A stretch of 64,000 nt of DNA from Margaritifera margaritifera (GCA_029931535.1 JAQPZY010001558.1:806001-870000); one strand, 5' to 3'; counted from the first letter of the stretch, positions 1 to 12,345 are shown. The notes: generated from the sequence alone by a model not told the origin. Program-made: numbers and translations.

Positions 1-118
1 AGAAGAAGAATACGGTCGTTTTGAGTAGCATATCACGTAATTCTGCCCCCCCCCCGCAAAACTTAATTATGCCCCCCCCCCCTCCTAATAAAAAAAAGTT
101 GTGATGGGAATTAATTTT

Positions 119-174
<56 letters not shown>

Positions 175-1380
175 TTGCATTTTACAAGTGTTACTTGCCC
201 GGTTGCTACGCCAGTGGTTGATTTCTTTCAAAATTATGTTTGTTTGTTCTATGATGATAGACCATTGTTTTCAATAATTAACAAAGTTATGTATACTCTG
301 TCACATGCAATGTACTTTAGTTAAAGAGCAAGTGATCTCAAAATGTCAAGATTTCAAAAGAGGCTGACCCTTGGTCATAGGAGTATGCATATGGAAATGC
401 CATGAATCAAATGAGTAGTCTAGGTGTGAGAAAAGCTGGACCAATATTTATTTTTTTTTAAATCTAGAATATGGATACCTTAAAAATAATAAAAAAAATT
501 TTTTTTTTTAAAAATCAGCACTACTTGATGGTATTTTGAAAATCAGAAAACTTTAAAGACCACTCAGACAGCATTGCAAACAAATGCAGTTTCATGTACT
601 GTGATTTTCCAGGTAAATAAATACTATATATTCGCTTTGCAGTTTTGCTCCTCGCCAGAGAAGCCTGCGAGAAATTTCATTCGTGTCACTTGTGACTAGC
701 AGATTAGTTGCTTCGGGCTGCAACAAGGCATTTCGCACAGTAAATATTTTACTGTAAAATCTGGTATGAATAGTAGAAAGACCTTATATTTGTTTTAGAT
801 ACTAATGTACTTGATGACCCTTCATAATAATTTTTGTGAAATAAATATTATACTTTAGAAGCTACTGTAAACCATTAGAAACTGTAAAATTGTTTGAGAT
901 TATAATGTAGATGAAGATACCAAATATATCTTCTATTACATGTTATTGTTTCTCTCTATTATTTAAAACTATACTGCACATGGTAAAAAATACGAACCTA
1001 TCTGCGGCAACTGATGTGAAATATCACTAAAATAAATGCTACAATGGTATTTAAAAAAATAATCAAACCTCATTATTTTTAGAAAATGTTTTCAAGAACT
1101 TACAAACCTTGTCATCTGCGAGTACACATGTAATTTTTAGTGTTGGTAAGTAAGGTCAGTGATGCAAATGTTTAGCGCATAATTGTTATACGAGAAGAAT
1201 GAGGAAGCATTTTTTTTTATAAATGTAAATTGAGCGCACCTGCATTCTAAAGACAATTCATTCGTTCAAGTATAACAGTGAATTGGGTTGATTGGTTAAT
1301 TATGGCATTACATTTAAAACAAAGTTTTATCATGTTAGAGTAAAATAGGTAAAATCAACATGATATAAAGTTTGGGAGAT
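1..1380. other. AT-rich non-genic stretch with simple repeats
   Basis: Poly-C tracts lie near 46-55 and 73-82, and a pure (AC)n microsatellite runs about 120-172. The rest is AT-rich, with poly-A/T runs near 450-520. Stop codons are dense in all frames and I see no coding signal or recognisable element. Confidence 0.7.
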
Positions 1381-1381
1381 A

Positions 1382-1465
1382 GCTTACCTAGCTTTATGAA
1401 ATGGTGAACTGTTAAGTTATGGAAGCTAGGTAAGCGATATCAGGCCCAACTGGGCCTCTTGTTAT
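1382..1465. repeat. Dispersed double-hairpin repeat, copy 1
   Basis: A perfect 13-bp inverted repeat (GCTTACCTAGCTT at 1382-1394, its reverse complement at 1423-1435) is followed at once by a second palindrome, AGGCCCA-AC-TGGGCCT, at 1442-1457. Related GGCCCA/TGGGCC modules recur near 6563-6600 and 43873-43905. From general knowledge such modules are common in bivalve genomes and look like ends of small mobile elements; the family is not identified here. Confidence 0.55.
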
Positions 1466-2710
1466 TACTTAACATTTAATCGGCACCACATATCCATTAT
1501 TGTGCTGCGGTGTCGTTAAATGCTAATACATACAATGCATACATCCTAATTGTGATTTTAAAAGTATCAGTGTCCTGGAGGTACAGCACTAAAGGTGAAC
1601 ATAGAGTGCTCTGCACATGTGCTGATCTCAATTCTGGAGACATCGTCTCGACAGGCGACGACTCAGGCGCAATCCTGTAAAATAAAAACAGCCAATCACA
1701 TTCCATCAGTTGTACATCAAATCAATATACAGGGGATATAAACCAATTGTTTACAGAGGAACAGATTGTATTTAAGTATTTTACTATGAACCGGTAAAAT
1801 TGTAAAACTAGTGTCAGAAGAATTAAGATCCAAAAATGCGAACCTATGGTGTTCACGGAGGGAGATGAAGGCATTATAATTCAACGAATATATGTTACAT
1901 CTATGAGGATAAATAACTTAAAACAAAGTAAGACATGAGGAAGCGCACGCACAAAAGGTGCGAGACAACGGAATTAGCGCTCATTATGTTAGTGACCATG
2001 ATCATTTTAAAGGCAAGTATATAAATTCAGTACATACTTAATGCAATTTGAATTTTAAATATCCAAAATACATACTAGTATTTATGCGTAACATTTTTCC
2101 GGTTATGACAGTCATCTGTTGATCAATGCATTAGTTAAAAATGATCCAAATGAAGTGGTAAAAAAGTATTACATAACAACAACGAGAAAAAAATATCATT
2201 TAGCAAGGATTGCATATTGGATAGGTTCATAAAAAAAGGAAACGAAATTACAGTTGAAAGGATGGTCATATTTGTGGATTGCTTTAGATTCATGAGGCAA
2301 TCTATATAACAACTGGCTAAAAAAATTAAGTGCTGAAAAATTGACAGAAACATAGAAACAGTTTACTAATATGCAGTTTAAATATTTGAGGAAAGATATC
2401 TACCTGTATGAATATATGGGTAGTTTTCAAAGGTTTAACGAAACTGCTATAGCACCAATAGAAAAGATTTACTCATCACTTAACGATTCAAAAATATAAA
2501 ATGACTATTATTAATACGCTAAAGATGTCAAGGAAAATTTCACCCGGAAAAGACTTTAAGATCTACATGACTATTATTTAAATAAAGATACATTGATGCT
2601 ATTTTTATGAGGAATTTAGCTATGCCTGTATTACATTTACAAACTAGATCCAGCGCTATAGTGTAGTACACCCGGATTAGCACATGATGCAAGTTTAAAG
2701 ATATCAGCTC
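1466..2710. other. Non-genic stretch
   Basis: AT-rich sequence without a convincing gene. The longest open frames are about 70 codons with no recognisable domain. No tandem array or terminal repeat pair was seen. Confidence 0.6.
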
Positions 2711-3537
2711 TGTTACGGAATCATACCTCTTTTTCCTTTTTATAATGATTTAATTTATTAGTTTATGATCTCTGTTCTTAGTCTAAACTGCAGTTACCAT
2801 ATGAGTATACATACGACAACATTTCAATCGATAAATGGTCACATGACTAATTGCGCGCGAAAAAGATGTCGACCTAGTTCCTGTACCTTTAGAAATTAAC
2901 ATTGCAAGGTCACATTCCCATTCTGAATCAACATAATGTTTACTGGTTAAGAGTTTAAGAGCGTGAAAACGTAAACATTATGAAGCATAACCTAGTTCCT
3001 GATTGATTCGTAGAGGGTTGCATTATTTTGTAATATCATGTTATTAAAGACGGATAAAGGGTTTTTCAATTTGATTCTACGCACTTAGTAAAATATATAT
3101 AGGAAATAATCCTGTAATTATCATTCTTTACAGCTACTTTAAAGAGAGAGGTCATAATTGAATTTGCAGTTCAGTGTGGAATATATCTATATTTATTTTA
3201 GATTCATCTATTATCTATACAGCACATTTAGGAATTTAGTACTGTCTTCATCTGAAATATTATACAGTTCCGTGGAATTATCGGGAACATTTCTAATACT
3301 TGTGAGATTCCAGACTTACAAGGATTATTTGGATTAACTTTCGGAAGTGAACTTTAAAACAATTTAGGACTTTTTAGGATATTCTATACTGTAAGTTATT
3401 TTTAATTATTTCACTTTGATTGTTTTGTTGAACTATTTTAATTCTTTGAATTATTTAGGAAATTAAAGATTTGCATTTTGATCTTGAAAGCTTGTTTGTG
3501 TCTTTTATCTTGTTGCATTACCCCTAGAGTCGTAACA
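2711..3537. mobile_element. Solo LTR candidate (LTR retrotransposon)
   Basis: An 827-bp block starts TGTTACGGAATC and ends GAGTCGTAACA, giving the TG...CA ends of an LTR with a short terminal inverted repeat (TGTTACG/CGTAACA). It is flanked on both sides by the tetranucleotide GCTC (2707-2710 and 3538-3541), which fits a 4-bp target-site duplication. No internal coding region is attached, so it reads as a solo LTR left after recombination. The superfamily (Gypsy-like is plausible) is inferred only from end structure and duplication length. Confidence 0.55.
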
Positions 3538-3926
3538 GCTCTAGAACATGAACTTTTCACAGACCATGATGATTGAGAGTTCCTGATGATTTAGAGCGGA
3601 ATAAGACGTGCACTTATTATGACACCACATTGATACACTATCTGTACAAAGATGGTCAGATTCAAAATAATGGTTAGATTGAAAGGTCAATGTCATTATT
3701 TATAGATCTATATACTGACAACCCCTATGTGTAGGCCATGAGTCAATAAATCCCCGTTTAAAAAAAAAATCCAACAAGAACTTATATGGGGATCTGATGA
3801 TCAAATTAGATGAGTAGAAGAAAATCTGTTCTAAGTACCAGGTGACTATAGCATTAGGAACACATGCAAAGTACGAGACTGGTCGCATTTTAGAAGTGGA
3901 TTTGAGGTTCTATTCACTTGCATGAA

Positions 3927-3928
<2 letters not shown>

Positions 3929-3994
<66 letters not shown>
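3929..3994. repeat. (CT)n microsatellite
   Basis: A pure TC dinucleotide run of about 66 bp. Confidence 0.95.
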
Positions 3995-3998
<4 letters not shown>

Positions 3999-4023
3999 GT
4001 AGCAAAGGAACAATATTCCAGTT

Positions 4024-4344
4024 CTAAATATGGCATTTACCTATTAAGCAATTGATCCTAAGTAATAGTATCATACTATATACAAATGTTTCCAGTTCAT
4101 AGTCTTGGTTAGCACCTTCTATTGCGTAAGAGTCTTTGCAAGGATTGTTATATATGACAGAGCACAAGGGTCCAGTGGACAATGGTCTGTTAGTATACTT
4201 TATAAATCTATCTTTCATAATTCCACGTGCAATCCTATTAGACCCAATCGAAACATGAAACCATAAATAATTGTAGCTCAGGAAAATGTAGTAGTTATTC
4301 GATTTGAAAATATCATCAGGATGATGCCTTTTACAAGCATTCAA
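4024..4344 (-). other. Unrecognised 106-codon open frame
   Basis: An uninterrupted ATG-to-stop frame of 106 codons on the minus strand. It is mixed-composition, has no membrane segment and matches no family I know. It is the longest non-repetitive open frame in the first 10 kb, but there is no splice or codon-bias evidence that it is a gene. It could be a chance ORF or a transposon scrap. Confidence 0.2.
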
Positions 4345-4474
4345 CCCAGATTATTTAGCACAGCGTTGTTAGCATCGCCTTTTCACCTTCTTATCAAACG
4401 ACACGACGAAACTATCCGATACAATCATGAAAAAATGCATTCTATACAGTTATTTTTCAAGTTTTATGTTGTTC

Positions 4475-4735
4475 GGTATGTATGCTATATAATAATGTGT
4501 TGTATTTATGTATTTAACTTATTGCGGTATGTATGCTATACAATAATGTGTTGGATTTATGTATTTAATTTATTGTGGTATGTATGCTATACAATAATGT
4601 GTTGGATTTATGTATTTAATTTATTGCGGTATGTATGCTATACAATAATGTGTTGGATTTATGTATTTAATTTATTGCGGTATGTATGCTATACAATAAT
4701 GTGTTGGATTTATGTATTTAATTTATTGCGGTATC
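4475..4735. repeat. 51-bp minisatellite, 5 copies
   Basis: The block starting GGTATGTATGCTATA recurs at 4475, 4526, 4577, 4628 and 4679 with an exact 51-bp period, and a partial copy begins at 4730. As 51 is divisible by 3, each unit reads as 17 codons and keeps one plus-strand frame open. That frame is a consequence of the period, not evidence of a protein. Confidence 0.9.
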
Positions 4736-4844
4736 TTTTCCTGCCTATTAGGAGTTCGTTGTCATTTTGTAATTGATTGTACTTAAAAATCACACATGCA
4801 TTATTCAGTATCCAGTATCGTGTCTTACGTGTGCGTTCTATTAT

Positions 4845-4993
4845 CGATCCATCCCAAATATTAGACTCAATCGATTGCATCGATCCATCCCAAATATTAG
4901 ACTCAATCGATTGCATATCGATCCATCCCAAATATTAGACTCAATCGATTGCATATCGATCCATCCCAAATATTAGACTCAATCGATTGCATC
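4845..4993. repeat. 36-38-bp tandem repeat, 4 copies
   Basis: Units beginning CGATCCATCCCAAATATTAG start at 4845, 4881, 4919 and 4957. Spacing is 36, 38 and 38 bp; the difference is an extra AT dinucleotide. Each contains the palindrome-like TCAATCGATTGCAT. Confidence 0.9.
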
Positions 4994-5062
4994 TCGAGGG
5001 ACTCTATTGAATGCTCAGATGAGCTGTAATGGTTGGCGAGTTTCGCGTTGATTTTGTGGTGA

Positions 5063-5066
<4 letters not shown>

Positions 5067-5130
<64 letters not shown>
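5067..5130. repeat. (AT)n microsatellite, left of the LTR-like block
   Basis: A pure AT dinucleotide run that ends exactly where the TGTTACGACTC sequence begins. Confidence 0.9.
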
Positions 5131-5134
<4 letters not shown>

Positions 5135-5840
5135 ACGACTCTATGGTCTAAGAAAAATGTAACAGAAAGAAAGTGAAACCAACAAATCAAGTAAAAATCA
5201 ACAAGCAATTTATTACTAGATAATTAAAATGAAAAATCAAAAAGTCACTTACAGTTATGTTTTGAAATCCTAATAATCCAATAAGAATGATTGTTCTAAT
5301 CACAAGTCCTAAATATAGAATGTTCCGAATTCACGGCTGTGTCCTTGAATGTTATGATGTGCCAATGGTCTCCAAAGTCCTGATGTACTAGTAATCTTGA
5401 TGTGCTGATGTCAAAATGAAGTATTCCAAAATATCTGAATAAGTTCACTTAAATTCCAAAATCATCAATTAAAAATCCAAAATCCAAAAGTTTATGAGCA
5501 CTGTTATAATCCAATGAATATTTAAAATAATTCCTCTCTTAGAATTTGGAATGAATTTTCACAACTGTAATAGCTCTTTACAAGACTGATGGTAATGTCA
5601 AAACTGAAAAAATGTCTACCAAACATGGTATATATAAAGATTGGTCACATGACAGAATGTTCTAGAACATGAGTCATCTTAATGGAATTTTTACTTGTAA
5701 ACAAAAATCAACCTAATTCAAGGACACTAGTTAAACATGTTTTTCCTGATAAACATAAAGATTTAAGCAAATATTAAAGTGAAGAAACATTTATAATTTC
5801 CTAAATTATTTATAATATTATATAAACATCATACATAACA
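5131..5840. mobile_element. Solo LTR-like insertion inside an (AT)n microsatellite
   Basis: The 710-bp block begins TGTTACGACTCT and ends ATACATAACA. It is bounded on both sides by (AT)n, as if it had inserted into one AT microsatellite. The TGTTACGACTC start matches the inverted end of the element at 2711-3537 (AGAGTCGTAACA), suggesting a related LTR family. A 14-bp palindrome, ATGTTCTAGAACAT, lies near 5659. The target duplication cannot be read within AT repeats. Confidence 0.45.
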
Positions 5841-5877
5841 ATATATATATATATATATACCTTCATATGTTTTCAGT

Positions 5878-5949
<72 letters not shown>

Positions 5950-5998
5950 CATATGTTTTCAGTCTTATATATATATACCTTCATATGTTTTCAGTCTA
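5841..5998. repeat. (AT)n runs with three CCTTCATATGTTTTCAGTC spacers
   Basis: Three copies of the CCTTCATATGTTTTCAGTC block (near 5860, 5946 and 5978) alternate with AT runs of about 17, 65 and 12 bp. Confidence 0.85.
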
Positions 5999-6562
5999 TG
6001 ACCTATGACTTAATATCGCAATTTTTGCAGGCTGCACACTTCTCAAATTTGCACCTATATGATATTTATTTTTTTTTAAACGCTTCCAGGTTTTGTACTT
6101 TATTGTGAATATGCAATTTAAACATTCATTTTTTTCCTAAGAGTAAAGTAAAATTTAAAATTTCATTAGGCATATTTAGTTTATTTATTTCTAATATTAT
6201 ATCCAAAGCTGTAAAGTTAAACTGTACAGGGTGTATGTATTTATCTTTCAGCCATCTGTACAATTGTATCCAATTTTATTTACAATAGTCCAACCACACA
6301 ATGGAAGAGAAAGTAATTCATCTGTTTACTCTATAAGAAGAACACAACTTAACTTATCTAATTCTCATTTTGTGTAAAGAAACATTTGTAGGTAGAGTTC
6401 TGTGAAAAACGTTCAAATGAAACAATTTAAGATGAGTATAATTTAAGTTCAGCAAATTGTTGTAGACTTAGCTACATTTATTTTTCTAGCTGAAACGCTC
6501 ATCTCAGTTGAGATAAAGTCTCTGTTTATCTTTGGCTTTTGGGCAAAATGTTTTCATTAACA

Positions 6563-6602
6563 AGAGGCCCAAGTGGGCCTGATATCAATCACCTGGGTAG
6601 TT
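6563..6602. repeat. Dispersed GGCCCA/TGGGCC hairpin repeat, copy 2
   Basis: AAGAGGCCCAAGTGGGCCTG carries the same stem as copy 1 (about 1442) and is followed by GATATCAATCACC, resembling the GATATCGCTTACC side of copy 1. Confidence 0.55.
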
Positions 6603-6706
6603 GACATATGTCAGCTTGTGAATTCAGATTCGTACACGTATTGAAATAAAAGAGAGGAAAGAAAAGATTGGAGCACATAGTTGCTATATTGTCTAATAAT
6701 GTTGGT

Positions 6707-6790
6707 GTCATTTATCTCTTTCCTAGACCATACATAGGGGACCAGTCATTTATCTCTTTCCCAGACCATACATAGGGGACCAGTCATTTA
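6707..6790. repeat. 38-bp direct duplication
   Basis: The block starting GTCATTTATCTCTTTCC at 6707 repeats at 6745 with one C/T change, and a partial third copy begins at 6783. Confidence 0.85.
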
Positions 6791-7040
6791 TACAACCAGC
6801 ATTGTACTCTAGATCCCTCATTGCCCCTGGAGAGTAGACCATGATTTATAACTTAGAAACTGTTGATAGCCCCAATCATTAAGTACAAAATTATATATTC
6901 ACTGGGTATTACAAGGAGAGTTACTCTTTGCCGTCAGCATGGATTACAGGGTCTGTAGTTACACCCCCCCCCCCCCGCCACCCGAAGCCCCGTCCCGGGA
7001 GTCAAAACATAGAAAACATTGAACACCCCACCCCCCAAGG

Positions 7041-7120
7041 AAGCTGCGATGGCTCAGTATACAGAATTGGACTGGTGACCAGAAAGTTGCGGGATTGATT
7101 CCCACATTCTAATCTGCCTG
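7041..7120 (+). mobile_element. tRNA-derived SINE head
   Basis: An RNA polymerase III promoter layout is visible. An A-box-like TGGCTCAGTAT lies at about 7050-7060 and a B-box-like GGGATTGATTCCC at 7091-7103, in a context resembling a tRNA 5' half. It is not an intact tRNA: no closing acceptor stem or 3' CCA context is present. The body probably continues downstream, but its end is not visible. Confidence 0.6.
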
Positions 7121-7837
7121 GATCAACTACTGATTCTGTTAGAATTTTGTTTTAAGATCATGGATTTCTTTGCACTTAGCAATTAAATTTGGAAGTTGTT
7201 TTAGGATGAAATTATATTGTGATATTCCTTATTTTTAATTAAAAGCTAGAAGTACAACATGTACATTCAGAATAATGTGTGCATAATGCCAATGAAAATA
7301 TGAAATGCCATAAAATAATGCACAATACATGCAAGAACATATAAAGGGCAAATGTTTTAAGCTCTTTAGAAACTGGCACAAATTCTTTTTGACCAAACAT
7401 CAAAATATTCAAGAATTTCAAATGCAGTCATGGTTTTAGCAAACATTTATAGTCAATAACTATATAAACTTGGACACGGTTTTTATCAAGAAAATATGCT
7501 TTTAAAGCAAAATCTTTTTCTTGCACATAATTAAATATGTAAAGAAATTCTTACAAAAAGATATAATTATTGGTATGCATCATAGACGCTTTAGTTGTTC
7601 AGCTTTGAGGCTATACTGCATTATTACTAAATTTCTACATAGATCTTTTGCTTAGTAAAAAATCTTTTCAGCCACAAAATTGCTACAATTCATTGGTATT
7701 TTACAACTTTGTCTTTTAAATATAATTATGAAATTATTATCAGCTTAGACTGTTACTTATTTTACTGCTGTTTGTACCTTTCTTCAGTTTAAATTACAAA
7801 TCATTCATTACAATCCTAATGTTACTTTGTTATTTGA

Positions 7838-7914
7838 GGAATGTTATTTTGTTACTTTTTTAACTTGTTCTATTTTGTAATGTTATTTTGTTACTTTTTT
7901 AACTTGTTCTATTG
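7838..7914. repeat. About 41-bp direct duplication
   Basis: ATGTTATTTTGTTACTTTTT and the following AACTTGTTCTATT occur twice back to back. Confidence 0.75.
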
Positions 7915-8189
7915 AAATTGATGCATCTTTGTCTTCTAATATTATTTTCTTTGTTTTAATTTTTCTGCAAGAGGAAGAATTTTGCATAACCCCAAACATG
8001 TGACTCTCAGTAGTCCTCATCATGGGCTACTGTCCTCGTTTTCTTCAAATAATGTGTGCATATGGTTCAGTGGCACATTAGCACAAATCCGACTAAGTTT
8101 AGGTATCTCCCTCTCCCCCAAGAAAACATTAAAAAATAAGTTAAATATAAACCAAAAACAAACAATTAAAAATTAACTTTGAATTAAAG

Positions 8190-8735
8190 TGTTTACAAGT
8201 TCAGCCAGTCAGATGCAATACCACCTCACTAATATGCATCGATGTCGTTCATAACCAGGTCTGACCAAATATGATCAGAAATATGGCCTTGAAAGTGTTC
8301 ACAATCTCAAACAATCAGATGGAAGTTAGTATGTTTTGGATGTCGAACTCTTCCGAGAGCTTGAAGATACGGGCTTACACAGTAAGTCTGATCAAAATCG
8401 GTTTAGAAATATGGTCTCTAGAGTGTTCACAAGCTCAACCAATCAGACCCAAGATCACCTCATTTATAATGTCGATGCTGCTCATAATTGAACTAATCCG
8501 AGATCTTGATTATATAAGCTTACATACATAGTGTCACCAAAATATCATCATAAATATGATCTCTACAGCGTTCACAATCTCAACCAATCAGATGCTAGAT
8601 TAATTCATTAATATGCATGGATGTTGCTCATAATCGAATAAATCTGAGATTTTGATGATATAGACTTACATAACAAGTCACATCGAAATCTGATGAAAAA
8701 TATGAAATCTCTAGAGTGTTCAAAAACAAATGTTG
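8190..8735. repeat. Degenerate 106-145-bp tandem repeat, about 4 copies
   Basis: The AACCAATCAGATG anchor recurs at about 8207, 8313, 8441 and 8586. Each copy is followed by CACCTCATTAATATGCAT-like and CTCATAATCGAA-like blocks and ends with GTGTTCACAATCTC. Copies are diverged and differ in length. The array ends against a GC-rich GACGGGCGGCCGTACATCGC segment (8734-8757), which resembles a dispersed molluscan repeat. Confidence 0.75.
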
Positions 8736-8759
8736 ACGGGCGGCCGTACATCGCGGTAA

Positions 8760-10486
8760 GGACGCAGACCAATATTTTAAGATCACTTGACCTTCTGGCA
8801 AGTCAAGCTAATAATTAATAAATGCTGTAACCACTTTTTTTTTATTTTCTGGTAATTGTACCAGAAATGATATAGCTGATCTTTTGTCATTCTAATTGCT
8901 CAGATATTCTTGGATAGCATTATTAATATTTTTATAGTGTGCCAAATTTATTCTATATTAATACATTGTTAAAAACGAATAAAACCAATAAATTGATTGT
9001 TGCATGTGAATCTCCATTTTGTATTTACTCCACAATTGTACAGATGTTATTAAAGATACTGGGACCCCATGCCTTAATATTACCAATAAGTTACATTAGT
9101 TCAACAAGAAATACTTGGAATGTATTGGGTTTATGTTATTCTCGTAGTTTGAATCAACTAAATAACACATTATTCAAAACAAATGGTTTGCAAGCTTCTA
9201 GGAATCTTGTTAATACATTCAATTCCAAAAACAAAATTATCAGATACTTTTGGACTTGTTTGAAATAATATTGTTTCTTTCCTACTAGCTAGATCCAAAA
9301 TAAGGCTACGTATCCAGATTGATTTTTAAGCAATACGTTTTATGTGTACGTATTTCATTTAATATCTGCAAATAAAATTCTGGTAAATCAGTGTTAGGAG
9401 CATATATATTAACCAGTAAAAACTGTTTTCCTTGAATTATACATATAAAATGTTTCTATTTCAATATGTATTGTTTTTAACATTATTTAATTTATTTTCA
9501 AATTTATTGTTGCGTAAAATTGCACCCCTAGACTGACCGGTAAAGGAGCTAAAGAAACACCCTTGTGACACGAATAACTGTCTCCTTTTGTTTTTGTTTA
9601 AAAGTGTGAATCCTGTCAAAAAGTGAAATGTTTTTTATTTATTTATTTTATTTTATTTTTCGGGTGGGTGGGGGTGGGGGTGGTTTCGTAAGGAAATTCA
9701 TTACATCACGTCTTTTAAGGTGATCCCCACTTAGCTATGACAATTTAACGATGTTAGTGATATACCCTTATTTACAGCCATGTTACAGATAAATATTTTT
9801 TTAAGCAATAAAAAAAAAAAAATAAACAAATTTACAGGAAAAATATATTCTGATAATAGTATTGCTAAGATCAGGAGATATTTATATAATAAACATAATC
9901 CACCTTTTTTTATTTAGTTAGAAATGCGTGCTTATGGGCAGATATTTTGACATTTATTGTATGGAGGCTCTATGCTTACGGTTTCTTTCGTGCAAAATAA
10001 AGCCCCCCCCCCCCCCAATACATGAATACATGTAAGAACAGCAAAGAAAAAGACAAAAAACAGCAAAAGATAACATACAAAAATATAAACAATTGCTTCA
10101 ATAATAACCTTTCATACCGAAGGGGAATACGGAAAAACCATAAAACCACTATTAAACCTTCCAGCTCACCAGCACCTTTACACAATATTGATAAACGGCA
10201 TGTGTGGACAAAGGGAGCTAATCCAAATATTGACTGTGGTGTATTTTACCCAGTAGCATAATAACCAATTCTATGCTGCATTATAATACATGAAATTACT
10301 TAAAATATTGCGTCAACTAAATCTGAGCAATCTACTTCTGCCAGCAGAAAAAATATCAAACAAAATGTAAATGAAAATGGAAAATAATAACTGAAAGCAT
10401 ATTGCATGCAATATGGGTTATGTATTGAGAACCTATTGGAGAAAGCACAAAAGCAAGGCTGAACAAAAAAGGACTCAAAAGATCGA

Positions 10487-10490
<4 letters not shown>
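8760..10490. other. Non-genic stretch with low-complexity tracts
   Basis: No recognisable gene. It contains a G-rich GGTGGGTGGGGGTGGGGGTGG tract near 9662 (opposite a poly-T side), poly-A near 9811 and a poly-C run at about 10003-10017. The plus-strand open frame 8939-9268 (109 codons) is unrecognised and AT-driven. Confidence 0.55.

Positions 10491-10491
<1 letters not shown>

Positions 10492-10560
<69 letters not shown>
10492..10560. repeat. (AT)n microsatellite
   Basis: A pure AT dinucleotide run of about 69 bp. Confidence 0.95.
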
Positions 10561-10563
<3 letters not shown>

Positions 10564-11177
10564 CCTGCAAAATCTTGATCAATGACTTGTTATTATGTAG
10601 ACAAACGTATTCACACAAAAAGCTTATATTTATCCTCAACAATTCTATGCTTAAGTAAAGTATTACAAATACATGTAAGGTCAAACTCTATGATAATTTA
10701 CAAAATTATTCTTTTTTTTTTTTTTTCTTCCCCCATTCAAATTTATTTTGACTTCATGTCAGCTGAAATCAATCCATAGACAAAGTTGCCAAAGAATTAA
10801 TGCAAGACGTTTATATTGCGATACAAATCACAGTCCAGTCAAATTTCACATGTGCTTTCTGCTGCCTTCATTCTGAAGAATTCTTCGTGGCCTCCAGAAC
10901 CAGGAACATTCCGGTCTCTCTGATTCTAGTCTTAGATTTATCTCTGGATTATTGGTTGTCTTAATTTAAAAGCAGTAAGTCCAAGCCCATCCCTCTTTTT
11001 CTTCATGGATGGAAGTAAATATGACGTATTCATCAAACCCACAGAATAACCAAACTCAGTCCCACCTCAGAAAGCAGAAATTGCACGATGACTGATTTGG
11101 TTCCAGATCAGTTGCTGGAGAGCCTGCGTACATTAGCAAAGCACATGTCTAATCCAACTGTCTCCTTAAGAAAGCCT

Positions 11178-11582
11178 TTAAAAACCTGGTAGACAATTTC
11201 CTGATTTCCTTCTTGAGGCCAACCATAGAAAAGTTGGTTCATCTTGTTGAGTGTTTCTCAAAATAAAGAAGCGTCTTTTCCAACTCATCACATCTTTACC
11301 TACTTTTGTCTGATTGCTTAACACAAGATTTTTTTTTACCGATTCCCTATGCTCCACCATCCTCATAAGTTGTTTGGTCTCCAACTCCTCCTCAGCTTCA
11401 TTTGGATAAAACTGCATAGTAGTCTCTACTTCCTTCATTTTCTCTTTTACTTGATCTGCCTCCTGCTTCACAGCATTCCTAACATAATCAAATTCTGACT
11501 TAATATATCGACCCAATCGACTGAATGCTGGATATATACCTTCGATCTTAGAAAATAAAGCCTCATTTGTTTTGTCAAGCAC
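11178..11582 (-). other. 134-codon open frame with a coiled-coil-like middle
   Basis: An intact minus-strand frame of 134 codons. Its middle (about residues 35-75) is rich in Glu, Lys and Gln with heptad-like spacing. Upstream on the same strand the reading continues open past the first ATG in another frame (to about 11680), hinting that the real start or an upstream exon is lost. I do not recognise the family. A retroelement ORF1-type protein or an exon of an unknown host gene are both possible. No flanking splice sites were confirmed. Confidence 0.3.
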
Positions 11583-12345
11583 TTGTTTATATTTATAATC
11601 AACTCCCTGATGCCCAAATCAGAGTTCCCACTGGGCGCCCCTTGATTTAAATTGGAGAAATACGAACTTAGTTCTTGCATATCTGGGGATATTTAGTCTG
11701 TTGAGGGATTACGGTTTTGGTTAAACGTTTAATAATGTGTTCAACACCTGACATTTTTTTTTTTAGGATTTATTTGTGGCAGATCTTATTACTTGACCAT
11801 TTGATGAGTATCCAAACGTTCGTGCTGCTCGTATGCTTGTATATCACTGCAGCCAAAAGGAAACACATTAAAATATCCTAGAATTGCGGTTAAACTGACC
11901 TATTGTTCAGTCTCCAATTTATTAATATACAAAAGTAGTTGTGAGTACACAGCATTTTCACTGACCTCTTCCGTTAAGGCAATGGTTGGGAAATTTTTTT
12001 TCACATTCAGAAAGGGCTCACTTTTGCACGTTCATCACCAAACCAGAAGTTCAATATCTGGACTTATTGGTAGTCTGGTAAGTTGGTTATTTAAAAGTAC
12101 TGTCCAGATTGGATCTTTTCTGGCTGATCACGCCATTTGTTTGTTTTAGTGTTTGAGGGCTTTCTATTTGCATTGTCAATCAAATATGTAGAAGCGTCAG
12201 CAAAGAGGATAACAAATTCGTTACCTATTTCTAAAAGAAAAACCAAAGCAGTTCATGAAACTATTATTATCAATAGAAATGATTATTTTTTTATTTTGTG
12301 AACAATATTTATTTATTTATTAATTTTTTTTTTGTCGTTTCAGAA

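Noticed and set aside
4475..4993. CRISPR-like direct repeats
   Set aside because: Repeats are contiguous with no unique spacers, and the genome is eukaryotic. These are minisatellites.
4903..5208. 101-codon minus-strand ORF with poly-Tyr/Ile
   Set aside because: It is translation of the (AT)n microsatellite and the 37-bp repeats.
7041..7120. Functional tRNA gene
   Set aside because: A- and B-box-like sequences are present, but a full cloverleaf with paired acceptor stem is not. It fits a SINE head.
10413..10684. ORFs on both strands across 10.5 kb
   Set aside because: They are translation of an AT dinucleotide run.
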